The notes beneath the pieces were generated by a model. It did no database searches and had not been told where the DNA came from. It was given only the letters and a program-made list of their open reading frames with translations. DNA of 64,000 bases from Larkinella humicola (GTDB lineage: Bacteria; Bacteroidota; Bacteroidia; Cytophagales; Spirosomataceae), in assembly GCF_008727875.1 (NCBI RefSeq), contig NZ_VTWS01000001.1, forward strand, positions 558,001 through 622,000, written 5' to 3'. Within the stretch, counting starts at the first letter, position 1. Every line of letters begins with the position of its first letter. The translations under genes and the position numbers were made by a program. Shown in pieces: positions 41,741-50,491 of this stretch.

Positions 41741-42472
41741 TCAGTCTTTCTCCGAAACGAGCGAGTCGACGGCTGATCCGGCCGGTACGTCAGGCTTCGT
41801 TGAAATAAAAGCTTGTGACGGTTTGCGGCTCAGTGAAACCAGATTCTCGAAGCTGGGCTTTTTTTCCGAAGCCTTATAGATCTGAACCCGATAATCACCA
41901 ACGGGCATGTTGCTCATATTAAACCGGTAATACCGCTGGTAAGTGTTGCTGTACTCCTGGCAAACTGCAAAGCCCTTTGAGTTGAGAATTTCGATCCGCA
42001 AACGTTCTTCGTGCGGGTTATAAATGAACACTTTCAGGCAAGGTTCAAACCCGACTACGGAGGGTACAATCCGCGCCATTACGTCGGCGGTCGATGCCCG
42101 GCGTTCAGCGGTCATCAGTCGTTTTCGATCATGCGCAATTCTCGGATCTTCGTTGTCGGTCGGCAAACTCACCGTTTTGACATTGGAGGGTTCCAACTGA
42201 TTCTGAGTCACTTTCGTCACCGTAGCATTCAGCCGTCGTACATTGTTCTTCGTTAGCTTGACCAGTTTGTTCGAGTGAATTTCCTGGTGAATCAAGCGCT
42301 TGTCGGCATTGAAGTACCGGATGGCCGTACCGTTGGTGCGGTAATCGGTTGAAACCTCCCAATAACCGGGACGGTCGATTGGCGTAAGGTCTTCGGTGGA
42401 AGACTTCGGTTGAGCGAGCAATGTCCCAACCGAAAGCAGGCAGAGGCATGAACTACTTAAAATCGTTTTCAT
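41741..42472 (-). CDS. Exported protein of unknown function
   Basis: 243 residues: signal peptide (about 1-20), a basic middle, and a beta-rich C-terminal part (EPCLKVFIYNPHEERLRIEIL; NMPVGDYRVQIYKAS) that looks like a small beta-sandwich. No family recognised. Start at 42472 since the upstream in-frame 13 residues would precede the signal peptide. Divergent from the ECF sigma gene, 128 bases apart. Confidence 0.65.
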   Translation of the reverse strand: MKTILSSSCLCLLSVGTLLAQPKSSTEDLTPIDRPGYWEVSTDYRTNGTAIRYFNADKRLIHQEIHSNKLVKLTKNNVRRLNATVTKVTQNQLEPSNVKTVSLPTDNEDPRIAHDRKRLMTAERRASTADVMARIVPSVVGFEPCLKVFIYNPHEERLRIEILNSKGFAVCQEYSNTYQRYYRFNMSNMPVGDYRVQIYKASEKKPSFENLVSLSRKPSQAFISTKPDVPAGSAVDSLVSEKD

Positions 42473-42548
42473 GGTGTGTGCAATAGTTTTGTTCTGACTT
42501 CTTAGTCGCACTCGTTCCCCACATTGGTAACATCTTGCACAGAAAAAA

Positions 42549-42578
42549 TTGAAAAGCGCGCAATTTTCGGCATATTTG
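42549..42578 (+). promoter_or_regulatory. Promoter of the ECF sigma gene
   Basis: TTG at 42549-42551 and CATATTTG at 42571-42578 (one mismatch to TAnnTTTG) with 19 bases between; ATG at 42601. Fits the housekeeping consensus rather than an obvious autoregulated ECF promoter. Confidence 0.5.
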
Positions 42579-42600
42579 GTTCAAGCAGACTCTCCTACTC

Positions 42601-43182
42601 ATGCGGTTTTTTGCTCGCCAGCCAACCGATTCAGACTTGATTGCCGGACTAGAAGCCGGAGGTGTTCAACGCAGACAATGTGAAAATCGTCTGTACCAGA
42701 AATACGCCTATCTGATCGCCGACGGTGCCCGCAAACACCGTTTAGGGGAAGATGACTGCGCCAGTGCCTATTCCGATACGGTTCTCACCGTCATCGAAAA
42801 TGTCCTCGCAGGACGGTTTGAAGGACGGTCGGAACTAAAAACGTATATTTATCAGATTTTTACCAACAAGTGCATCGACCTGATTCGAAAAAAATCAACG
42901 CTACGGGACCGGGTGCATGATGCCATTTCCCTGGATGATTCGCTCCTGCAACTGCCCGATTCGGCCCGCTCGGTGGTGCAACAACTCATCGCCCAGAGCG
43001 ATGTTGAGCGGCTGCGTAAACTCATTGGTACGCTTGGCGACAAGTGCAGGGAGATGATTCTGGCGTGGGGTGAAGGGTATTCCGACGAGGAAATTGCCCG
43101 GCAACTGAATTACAACACGGCTTCGGTTGCCAAAACCAGCCGGTTGCGGTGTTTGGAACGTTTGAGGGACTTATACAAATGA
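42601..43182 (+). CDS. ECF-type RNA polymerase sigma factor
   Basis: 193 residues with sigma region 2 (about 28-95; YAYLIADGARKHRLGEDDCASAYSDTVLTVIENVL, ELKTYIYQIFTNKCIDLIRKK) and region 4 (about 128-190; EEIARQLNYNTASVAKTSRLRCLERL). No region 3, so an ECF sigma. Its stop overlaps the start of the membrane TPR protein (ATGA at 43179-43182), the usual place of an anti-sigma gene. Target promoters cannot be read from this window. Confidence 0.92.
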   Translation: MRFFARQPTDSDLIAGLEAGGVQRRQCENRLYQKYAYLIADGARKHRLGEDDCASAYSDTVLTVIENVLAGRFEGRSELKTYIYQIFTNKCIDLIRKKSTLRDRVHDAISLDDSLLQLPDSARSVVQQLIAQSDVERLRKLIGTLGDKCREMILAWGEGYSDEEIARQLNYNTASVAKTSRLRCLERLRDLYK

Positions 43183-43904
43183 ACGACCTGGAACGCATCG
43201 ACGACTATTTTTCGGGCCGCCTGCCGGTGGAGGAACGGGTTCGGTTTGAATCCTCCCTGGAAACCGATTCCGCGCTAGCCGAAGCCGTCGCCTTTTACCT
43301 GACCGCGCGGCAAGCGGCCCAAAACGAAGCCCGCGCCGACCGGAAAGCGCGCTTTGAAACGCTGCGGAAAGAGTCAGGACCGGTTCGTCAGTTGCCGGCT
43401 CGCACCTGGCTTGCGATAGCAGCGAGCGCCATGTTGGTTCTCGGACTGGGGGGATACTGGCTGTTCCAGCGTCAGACGCCGTCGGCTGCTGCACTGGCCG
43501 ATCAGTATATTCAGCAGAATTTCAGCCAGTTGTCTACTCATATGAATGGTCAACCCGACAGCCTTCAAACCGGGATTGCCCGCTACAACGAAGGGAAACT
43601 ACAGGAAGCCGGGGCGATTTTCAATGCTCTGCTGCAACGCAACCCCGCCGACGACCACGCTCAAAAGCTGGCCGGACTCGTCGCGCTCCGAACCGGTCAG
43701 TACAACCAGGCCATCGACCATTTCCACCGGCTGGGCGAACGCACCGATCTGTTTGCCAACCCTGGTCGGTTTCTGGAAGCCCTGACCCGACTCAAACGGG
43801 GACAACCGGACGATCGTCGTCAGGCCGAAACCCTGTTCAAAACGGTCATCGAGCAGAATCTGGAGGGAAAGGCGGAAGCCGAAGTACTGATTGATAAATT
43901 ATAG
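43179..43904 (+). CDS. Membrane TPR protein with anti-sigma-like topology (copy 1)
   Basis: 241 residues. N-terminal cytosolic helical segment (1-70; LERIDDYFSGRLPVEERVRFE) resembling the head of Bacteroidota anti-sigma/TPR proteins, one membrane helix (about 77-96), then two to three TPR-like units (PDSLQTGIARYNEGKLQEAGAIF; AQKLAGLVALRTGQYNQAIDHF). Basic residues before the helix place the N-terminus inside and the TPR part in the periplasm. Overlaps the sigma gene by 4 bases, so I infer a regulator of that sigma. A paralogue is at 44575. Confidence 0.78.
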   Translation: MNDLERIDDYFSGRLPVEERVRFESSLETDSALAEAVAFYLTARQAAQNEARADRKARFETLRKESGPVRQLPARTWLAIAASAMLVLGLGGYWLFQRQTPSAAALADQYIQQNFSQLSTHMNGQPDSLQTGIARYNEGKLQEAGAIFNALLQRNPADDHAQKLAGLVALRTGQYNQAIDHFHRLGERTDLFANPGRFLEALTRLKRGQPDDRRQAETLFKTVIEQNLEGKAEAEVLIDKL

Positions 43905-43934
43905 AACCGGTTTTCCCAGCTCAATTCTGGGTCG

Positions 43935-44306
43935 CTATGACCGATCGTAAATCTCGCAAATGGCCCGAAGAATCCGATCGGCTGGTCTTTTTTTGAGCAA
44001 ATACCCGGAAGCCCCCGCGCAAATCCCCTCCATCACCCGTTCGTCCAGGTCATCACTGGTCAGCAACAACACATCGACATCCGGAAATTCACGTTGCAGT
44101 TGCCCGCTGGCGGTTTTTCCGAGCTCCACGGAGAGTTCAATATCCAGCAGCACTACCTGCGGATTTAGCCCGCGGAGTTGGTTTTCCAATTCCTTCGTGT
44201 CGGCAAATGCCCCCATCAGAACATACCCCGCCGTGACGGCAATCTGGCTGGACAAAGCCTTTCGAAAACCATAATCCCGCTCATAAATCACAATACGGAC
44301 TGCCAT
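43935..44306 (-). CDS. Stand-alone receiver-domain protein (NarL-type)
   Basis: 123 residues holding only a response-regulator receiver domain: phosphoacceptor Asp55 in VVLLDIEL, acidic ERD at 9-11, Thr83 in LLTSDD and Lys105 in YLLKKRP. All key residues are present but there is no DNA-binding output domain. It is inverted between the two TPR paralogues. The ATG at 44306 starts the first beta strand; the upstream frame runs into the repeat at 44371. A cognate kinase is not in the window. Confidence 0.82.
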   Translation of the reverse strand: MAVRIVIYERDYGFRKALSSQIAVTAGYVLMGAFADTKELENQLRGLNPQVVLLDIELSVELGKTASGQLQREFPDVDVLLLTSDDLDERVMEGICAGASGYLLKKRPADRILRAICEIYDRS

Positions 44307-44370
44307 ACATTTCCTTGGGTTGGGGTTCACTCCCTTAGTCGGCAGAAACCGGCGTGTTGGAAACAAGTCT

Positions 44371-44480
44371 ACGGTTTTCGGTTTACGGTTTACGGTGCGG
44401 TTCTGCAGCGGGGTTAGCGCACTGTCAACCGAACATCGAATACTGAACACTGAATACAGTAAACCGAATACCGAAAACCG
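44371..44480. repeat. GGTTTACGGT-word palindromic region
   Basis: CGGTTTTCGGT (44372-44382) pairs with ACCGAAAACCG (44470-44480); the arms continue imperfectly as tandem words (GGTTTACGGTTTACGGT on the left; GAATACTGAACACTGAATAC and GTAAACCGAATACCG on the right). Lies between the receiver gene and TPR copy 2. Confidence 0.75.
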
Positions 44481-44574
44481 AATTTTCAGACAAGCTGTTA
44501 GCGTAATCCGGCAAAAAAACGACTAAGGTGTTGACGCATTCCACACCAACCAGGACGTAAATGCATCGCCCATA

Positions 44575-45282
44575 ATGAAAGAACTGGAACGAATCGACGA
44601 CTACTTTGCAGGTCGGCTGTCACCGGAAGACCGGGATCGGTTTGAAGCTACTCTGCCCCAGAATCCGGCTCTGGCCCGATCCGTGGCCTTTTACCTGCTG
44701 GCCCGCCAGACCGCCCGTCAGGAAGCCCGGCGGATGCTGAAACCGTTGCCGGTGCGCCGACTGCCGGTGCGGTTTTTGACGCTTCTGGCCGCCTGTCTGC
44801 TTCTGGTACTGGGGGTGGGCTGGTATCTGACGGTTTGGCAAACGCCCCCGTCGGCCCGCGAAGTAGCCGATCAGTATCTCTCTGAACGGTATAGTCAACT
44901 GCCGGTTTCACTCGATGGGCAAAGCGACAGTCTGAAAACCGGTTCTCACTTCTACAATATGGGGGAATTCAGAAAAGCGGAAACGGTTTTTGAAAGCATT
45001 CTCCAGCGGGAGCCTACGCATCCGGAAGCACTAAAACGGGCCGGTCTTGTTTCCCTGCGGCTCGGAAACTACGACCAAGCCATCGAACGGTTTCGCCGGC
45101 TTGGCCAGCAAACCGATCTGTATGCCAACCCGGGTATTTTTCTGGAAGCACTCGCCTATTTGAAGCGCGGACAACCGATGGATAAAAACCGGGCTAAAAA
45201 GTTGTTACTGACTGTTATTCAAGGCAATTTGGAAGGAAAGGAAGAAGCCGGGCAGTTGGTAGAGAAGATCACGGATAACTAA
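44575..45282 (+). CDS. Membrane TPR protein (copy 2, paralogue of 43179)
   Basis: 235 residues with the same layout as copy 1: N-terminal ELERIDDYFAGRLSPEDRDRFE and PALARSVAFYLLARQTARQEAR, a membrane helix at about 66-87, then TPR units (SDSLKTGSHFYNMGEFRKAETVF; ALKRAGLVSLRLGNYDQAIERF). Alignable with copy 1 over its whole length, so a gene duplication. No sigma factor directly precedes it; it heads a run with the subtilisin (19 bases) and the CHAT gene. Probably a membrane scaffold or regulator for those proteases. Confidence 0.78.
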   Translation: MKELERIDDYFAGRLSPEDRDRFEATLPQNPALARSVAFYLLARQTARQEARRMLKPLPVRRLPVRFLTLLAACLLLVLGVGWYLTVWQTPPSAREVADQYLSERYSQLPVSLDGQSDSLKTGSHFYNMGEFRKAETVFESILQREPTHPEALKRAGLVSLRLGNYDQAIERFRRLGQQTDLYANPGIFLEALAYLKRGQPMDKNRAKKLLLTVIQGNLEGKEEAGQLVEKITDN

Positions 45283-45301
45283 CTAAAATTTTCATATCCC
45301 C

Positions 45302-46792
45302 ATGCGTATTTTTACCAACCTGCTCATTTTCACAGTGGCTTTTTGGGCCCTGCTTTCCTGCAATTTAATTCGATCTTTCCCTGAATCCGGACATCTTCCC
45401 GACCAGAACATCATTCTTTTTCCCCTCATCGATGTGAAAGGAGAAAAAGTTTTTATACCAGTTGCTAAACAAATGGAGATGGTCGATTCAGTCAATAAAG
45501 AGCTTTTAAGCAATGGGAAAGAGACCATAAAAATCAAACACTGGTGTCCCTGTGATAGCGCCCTTGTGTTGCTGGAAGGAAAAAACCTGGACCAGTTGAT
45601 TATTAGCGGAAAAGAAATGGCGTCCAGTACAGGGGGGGGCAGTGGCGTTAGTGGAGAGCCTCCGTATGGCATTAAATTGAATTCCGATGGAAGCCTGACC
45701 TGGCCACAACTGGAAGAACCGGGTTCAAAAAACTACCGCCTTTCATTGCCCTACGGTCCCGTTAATGAGCCGGGAAAGGCGGTTAAAGTACTACTTCCTC
45801 CCGCGAATCCAACCGATCACCCCTTCATTATCGCGATCCTGGATACGGGCTTCGATGGTTCACTTTATACCCCTGCCTCCAATTCGTTTTGGGTCAACAC
45901 GGCCGAAATTTCTGGTGCCGATCACGATCACAATGGATTGGTAGGTGACCAGTTTGGCTATGATTTTGTGAACAATGCCAGTTTTCCGTACGACGACAAT
46001 AACCACGGAACGCTGGTGACTTCGCTCATCCATGAACAGTTCAGAAACAACCCCTGGGCCGCGGGCAAGGTCCGCTTTATGCACCTCAAAACCTTCGGTG
46101 CCGACGGCCAGGGAACGCTTTTCGATAACCTCTGCGCCCTGTCGTATGCCCGCCAAATGAACGCAAAAATAATCAATGCCAGTTGGGGATTTTACAGCCA
46201 GCAGGAAAGCAAACTACTGGGTCATTTCATTCAACAACTGAACACCACTGGGATTACGCTGGTGGCAGCCGCAGGCAATAAAAACGAACGTCTGGAGAGA
46301 AACCCGCTCGGGTGGCTGACGGGGATCTACCGCAATCTGGACACCAATCCTTTCTGGCCGGCGGCAATCAGTACGACCCGTGACAATGTCATTGCCGTTA
46401 CGACCATTCATTCTGACTCAAAGGAAAGCAAAGCCAATCCCGCCGTTTCACCGGAGGGGCCGTTTGATGTGTGCCCCAACCAGAACTATTCGAATCATGC
46501 GGTTAATATCGGCGTATTGAATAACCCTAACCTGAAAGTAACCGGCCCGATCATCCCGGGCTGCGAGGTGCTTGACATTACAGCCACTAATGGAAGGACA
46601 AAATCGGGGAGTTCCTTCGCGGCTCCGGTGGTGACGGGCAAACTGGTCAACAAACTCGGACCGGGCTGGTCTGCTCACAAACGGACGGACTTGTACACCA
46701 AAGTGCGCACCCTTTCTCCGACAACGCTTAAAACGGATCCCAGCCTGACCAATCGGCTAAAAGATCATTACGTGTTACGTCATGAACCCTAA
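45302..46792 (+). CDS. Subtilisin-like (S8) serine peptidase, lipoprotein
   Basis: 496 residues. Lipoprotein signal (hydrophobic 5-19, lipobox-like ALLSC with Cys20), an about 140-residue N-terminal region, then the S8 domain with the triad Asp181 (ILDTGFD), His235 (NHGTLV) and Ser438 (GSSFAAPVV); Asn in AAAGN completes the oxyanion hole. An aspartate-rich DHDHNGLVGD near residue 200 could bind calcium. Anchored on the periplasmic or outer side. Twelve bases before the TPR-CHAT gene, so they are expressed together. Confidence 0.92.
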   Translation: MRIFTNLLIFTVAFWALLSCNLIRSFPESGHLPDQNIILFPLIDVKGEKVFIPVAKQMEMVDSVNKELLSNGKETIKIKHWCPCDSALVLLEGKNLDQLIISGKEMASSTGGGSGVSGEPPYGIKLNSDGSLTWPQLEEPGSKNYRLSLPYGPVNEPGKAVKVLLPPANPTDHPFIIAILDTGFDGSLYTPASNSFWVNTAEISGADHDHNGLVGDQFGYDFVNNASFPYDDNNHGTLVTSLIHEQFRNNPWAAGKVRFMHLKTFGADGQGTLFDNLCALSYARQMNAKIINASWGFYSQQESKLLGHFIQQLNTTGITLVAAAGNKNERLERNPLGWLTGIYRNLDTNPFWPAAISTTRDNVIAVTTIHSDSKESKANPAVSPEGPFDVCPNQNYSNHAVNIGVLNNPNLKVTGPIIPGCEVLDITATNGRTKSGSSFAAPVVTGKLVNKLGPGWSAHKRTDLYTKVRTLSPTTLKTDPSLTNRLKDHYVLRHEP

Positions 46793-46804
46793 CGAACCCA
46801 CCCC

Positions 46805-49606
46805 ATGATGTCAGGCGGTTTTGCCAATCCCACCCTCCTCTTCCGAATGCGTTGGGGAGGGTGGCGGTGTTTTGGTATTCTGACCGGTTTTTTCCTGTTT
46901 TTCGAGGGCCTGGGCCAATGTCCGCAACCCGAAATGATCCGGTTGCGGTATGATAGCCTGATGACTCTGGATAACAACCAACAGGCCGTGGGTTTTCCTG
47001 CGCTGGTTCGGATCTGCGACCGCTGCCAGCTTAACCGCGACTCGACCTATGCCAAGATCTGGCACCGGCTGGGCACCCTGGCGTATCTTAAAAAGGATTA
47101 CCCAACCGCTATCGACTATACCCGCCGGGCCATCCGGCTGAACTCCCAGAAACGAACCGATGTCAGCCCCTCTTTTCTGGCCAAAAGCTATTTTAACCTG
47201 GGCAACATCTACCTGGACCAGCAGGATTTTCGGACGGCCCGACTGATTTTTCAGCAGTTTGTCACCATGGGAAGCCGGTATCCCGAACGGTATGAACTGG
47301 TGGGACTGGCCTACTGGCATTTAGCCAATCTCTTCTTTAAAGAGTCTGACTACCAGAAAGGCATCCGCCAGGCTGAATTAGGGGTTTCGTATGCCGAACG
47401 GATTGGAAACGCCGAATTGATGGCGGCTAATCTCACCGAAAAAGCCAATTGCCTGAAAGAAATCGGCGATTACGAACAGGCTTTACAAATCGTCAACCAA
47501 ATCATCCTTTTGTTCGGCACTTTGCCCGAGCCGTCGATTAGGCTGGCCAATGCATATTCGTCTCAGGCCAGTGTGCTGGGCCATTTGCACCGCTTTGGGG
47601 AAGCCCTTAAAGCGTATGAAAAAGCCTATGCGGTTCATGTCCAAATCCAGAACCCAGCCGGTCAGTCGGAAGTCACGTCAAACATTGGTTTTCTGTATGA
47701 CAATTACCTCCACCAGTACGATAAAGCGTTGATTCACTACCGGAAAGCGCTGGAAACCATCGGCGATACCCGCTACGGCCGCGTCCGCATCCTGAGCAAC
47801 ATCGGCGAAATTTACTGGCGAAAAAAGCACTACCCAACCGCCCTCCGGTTTTTCCAGACGGCCCTCGACACGCTGCACTTCGATGACCGGCAAAAACCGG
47901 CCGAACTGACCCGGACCATCCGGCTGACGCCCTACAAAGAGTACCTGCTGACGGTGATCCAGAATAAAGCCGATACCTGGCTCGACTACGCCAAAAGCAG
48001 GCCCGAACCCACCAGAAATCTCCTTCGGGAAGCTCTGAAACGCTACCAGATTGCCGACCAGATGATCGACATCATGCGGTTCGAGCAGGCGGGTCAGCAG
48101 TCGAAACTCTACTGGCGGCAGAAAACCCACAGCATGTATGAACGGGCCATCGAAACCGCTTACCGACTGAAGGACAGCGAAATGGCGTTCCACTTTTTTG
48201 AAAAAAGCCGGGCGGTTTTGCTGAGCGACAAACTCAATGAGCTGGGTGCCCGGCAGGAATTGCCTCCGCTACAGGCGCAGCAGGAACAGGATTTTCGCCA
48301 GCGGATCAACACGATGCAAAATGCGTTGTCGGAGTTGAAACCCGGCAGCCGTTCCTACGATTCAACGCGAACGGTTTTGATGACCGAGCAGGAAAAACTG
48401 GATGCGTTTCTCAAAAAACTGGAACAGGAAAACCCCACGTATTACCGCTACAAATTCGACAATACGGTTCCGTCCCTGGCGCGTCTTCAAAACTGGCTGA
48501 GCGACCGGAAATCGACGCTGGTGACCTATTTTGTCGGAGATAGTGCCTTCTATAGTCTGGCCGTTGGGGCATCCGGCACCCGGTTGGTGCGGCAGTCCGT
48601 TCAGGACTATCAAAAGGTGGTGGGCGAATTTCTGCCGCTGTGTGCCACTGACCGGCAAAACCGGCAGTTCGGGCGGTTCTTGACGCTGAGCCATCAGGTT
48701 TACAACCAACTTCTTAAACCGCTGAATCTGACTACAGAACGCGTTATTATTTCGCCCGATTACCACTTTATCCCGTTTGAAACGCTCAGTAAATCCGCCA
48801 ATCAACCCGACTTTCTCCTCAAACACCACGCGTTCAGTTACGGTTATTCGGCCACGGTTTTGTTGAAAGAAACGGAGCGTCCGTCGTCGAAGAGTTCGGA
48901 ATTTCTGGGCATGGCTCCGGTGCATTTCAACCAGGCCCTCCAGCAGGCAACCCTTGCTGGCTCCAGTCAGGTGCTGGCCAACATCGGTGATCGGTTCAGT
49001 CATCCGACGGTTTTGACCGACCAGGCCGCGACCCGCCGGGCGTTCCGGACACTGGCCCCGAACTACCGTGTCGTTCAGTTGTTTACACACGCCGAAGCCG
49101 ACAGCGTTGGACATGAACCCCTGTTGTACTTTGCCGATTCGACCCTGCGGTTGTCGGAACTCAGCGACGCTGGCCCCTACCAGACGCAGCTCATCGTTTT
49201 ATCGGCCTGTAAAACCAGTCTGGGCGTCAACCAGCAGGGCGAGGGAATTTTCAGTCTGGCGCGCGGATTCGCCACGCTCGGAATTCCCAGCGTCCTGACC
49301 ACGCTCTGGAGTGTGGAAGATCAGGCGACGTACAAGCTTACGGAGCGATTTTATCACCACCTAAGCGAGGGACTTCCGAAAGATCAGGCGCTTCAGCTAG
49401 CGAAACTCGACTGGCTGGCCAGTGCTTCCCGCGCCGACCAGTTGCCCTATCGCTGGGCCGGACTCATTCTGGTAGGCAACGCCGACCCGCTGTCTGACTT
49501 CCAAACGGCCTGGTGGTGGCTGGGGGGCGGTTTCGTTGTCATTCTGGCCCTTGTGATGAGCCGGCGATTCCGCCAGCGAACCCGAAAACCGAAATCGGTT
49601 TATTGA
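46805..49606 (+). CDS. TPR-CHAT protease-fold protein with C-terminal membrane anchor
   Basis: 933 residues. N-terminal signal-like helix (about 18-37), a long TPR array (about 70-480), a linker helix region, and a CHAT domain (about 620-895) of the caspase-like clan CD with catalytic His762 (LFTHAEAD) and Cys802 (LSACKTSLG). A final membrane helix at about 905-923 is followed by the basic tail RRFRQRTRK. This topology puts the TPR and CHAT parts in the periplasm. Overlaps the convergent GH16 gene by 7 bases. ATG 46805 is used; 46847 is an alternative. Confidence 0.9.
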   Translation: MMSGGFANPTLLFRMRWGGWRCFGILTGFFLFFEGLGQCPQPEMIRLRYDSLMTLDNNQQAVGFPALVRICDRCQLNRDSTYAKIWHRLGTLAYLKKDYPTAIDYTRRAIRLNSQKRTDVSPSFLAKSYFNLGNIYLDQQDFRTARLIFQQFVTMGSRYPERYELVGLAYWHLANLFFKESDYQKGIRQAELGVSYAERIGNAELMAANLTEKANCLKEIGDYEQALQIVNQIILLFGTLPEPSIRLANAYSSQASVLGHLHRFGEALKAYEKAYAVHVQIQNPAGQSEVTSNIGFLYDNYLHQYDKALIHYRKALETIGDTRYGRVRILSNIGEIYWRKKHYPTALRFFQTALDTLHFDDRQKPAELTRTIRLTPYKEYLLTVIQNKADTWLDYAKSRPEPTRNLLREALKRYQIADQMIDIMRFEQAGQQSKLYWRQKTHSMYERAIETAYRLKDSEMAFHFFEKSRAVLLSDKLNELGARQELPPLQAQQEQDFRQRINTMQNALSELKPGSRSYDSTRTVLMTEQEKLDAFLKKLEQENPTYYRYKFDNTVPSLARLQNWLSDRKSTLVTYFVGDSAFYSLAVGASGTRLVRQSVQDYQKVVGEFLPLCATDRQNRQFGRFLTLSHQVYNQLLKPLNLTTERVIISPDYHFIPFETLSKSANQPDFLLKHHAFSYGYSATVLLKETERPSSKSSEFLGMAPVHFNQALQQATLAGSSQVLANIGDRFSHPTVLTDQAATRRAFRTLAPNYRVVQLFTHAEADSVGHEPLLYFADSTLRLSELSDAGPYQTQLIVLSACKTSLGVNQQGEGIFSLARGFATLGIPSVLTTLWSVEDQATYKLTERFYHHLSEGLPKDQALQLAKLDWLASASRADQLPYRWAGLILVGNADPLSDFQTAWWWLGGGFVVILALVMSRRFRQRTRKPKSVY

Positions 49607-50397
49607 AACACCCGGACAAAATCAACCGTCAGTCGCTGCGGCCAGATCGACTCATCGACGCCTTTTTGCCCACCCCAGTTGCCGCCAACGGCCAGATTCA
49701 GAATGAGATAAAACGGCTGGTCGAGTGGCCATTGTTCATAGCGGCTGCCGGTTTCTTTTTTGGTAATCGTAAAATACGTGGTGTCGTCGATCAGAAAATC
49801 AATCTTTTCCGCTGTCCAGTCGATGGAGTAGGTATGAAAATTGTCCGTGGCACCAGGAATGACTTTGGTGCCGGTTTTGTGGGTATTTTTGGTGTGGTTG
49901 TAGGCTTCGGTATGAATGGTGCCATGAATCTGGTTTTCGTTGAAACCGACGTGTTCCATGATGTCGATTTCGCCGTCGAGCGGCCATTTCAACGGTGTTT
50001 TCGCGCTGAGCATCCAGATTGCAGGCCAGGTTCCCCGCCCCTTCGGCAGCTTCGCCCGTACGTCGATTCGTCCGTATTTCCACTCGGCAATCCCTTTCGT
50101 GATCAGTTTGGCGGAGGTATACTCGCGGTTTTCGTGCTTTTCTTTTCGCGCTTCGATGATCAGAAAACCGTTTTCAACGCGGGCATTTTCCGGGCGGGAA
50201 GCGCGGTAAAATTGCAGTTCGTTGTTTCCAAAACCGCTGCCGCCCACGTCGTACGCCCATTTATTGGGGTCGGGCAAACCGGCTTTCTCGAATTCGTCGG
50301 ACCAGACGAGTTTGCGTTCGGCCACGGTTCCGGCCAGTTCGGGGAAATTGCAGGCCATTAAGGTGGCCATGGCGACGGTTAAAAGGATCGTTTTCAT
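49600..50397 (-). CDS. GH16 beta-glucanase-like lipoprotein
   Basis: 265 residues. Lipoprotein signal (MKTILLTVAMATLMAC, Cys16), then a GH16 jelly-roll. The catalytic motif GEIDIMEHVG carries nucleophile Glu, helper Asp and acid/base Glu (ExDxxE, the laminarinase/lichenase form). Likely cleaves beta-1,3- or mixed-linkage glucan in the periplasm or on the surface. The stop overlaps the CHAT gene end by 7 bases. No SusC/SusD pair is nearby. Confidence 0.93.
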   Translation of the reverse strand: MKTILLTVAMATLMACNFPELAGTVAERKLVWSDEFEKAGLPDPNKWAYDVGGSGFGNNELQFYRASRPENARVENGFLIIEARKEKHENREYTSAKLITKGIAEWKYGRIDVRAKLPKGRGTWPAIWMLSAKTPLKWPLDGEIDIMEHVGFNENQIHGTIHTEAYNHTKNTHKTGTKVIPGATDNFHTYSIDWTAEKIDFLIDDTTYFTITKKETGSRYEQWPLDQPFYLILNLAVGGNWGGQKGVDESIWPQRLTVDFVRVFQ

Positions 50398-50443
50398 ACG
50401 TTCAGTTCAGGAATTGGTTAACAAATTAGTTGCTCCGTTCCCT

Positions 50444-50491
50444 TGAAGGGGACTTCTTAATCCGGTTTAAGCTGGGTCCAAGTCCCCTTCA
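50444..50491. repeat. C/G-rich inverted repeat overlapping an esterase 3' end
   Basis: TGAAGGGGACTT (50444-50455) pairs with AAGTCCCCTTCA (50480-50491). The stem's right arm includes the esterase stop codon. Shares GTCCAAGTCCCCTT with the element at 36806-36918 (there at 36879-36892). Confidence 0.75.

Noticed and set aside
48362-49114. 250-codon frame opposite the CHAT domain
   Set aside because: The forward strand carries intact CHAT residues His762 and Cys802.
49513-50361. 282-codon frame on the forward strand across the CHAT end and the GH16 gene
   Set aside because: The GH16 catalytic motif is on the reverse strand; this frame has no family match and starts inside the CHAT gene.
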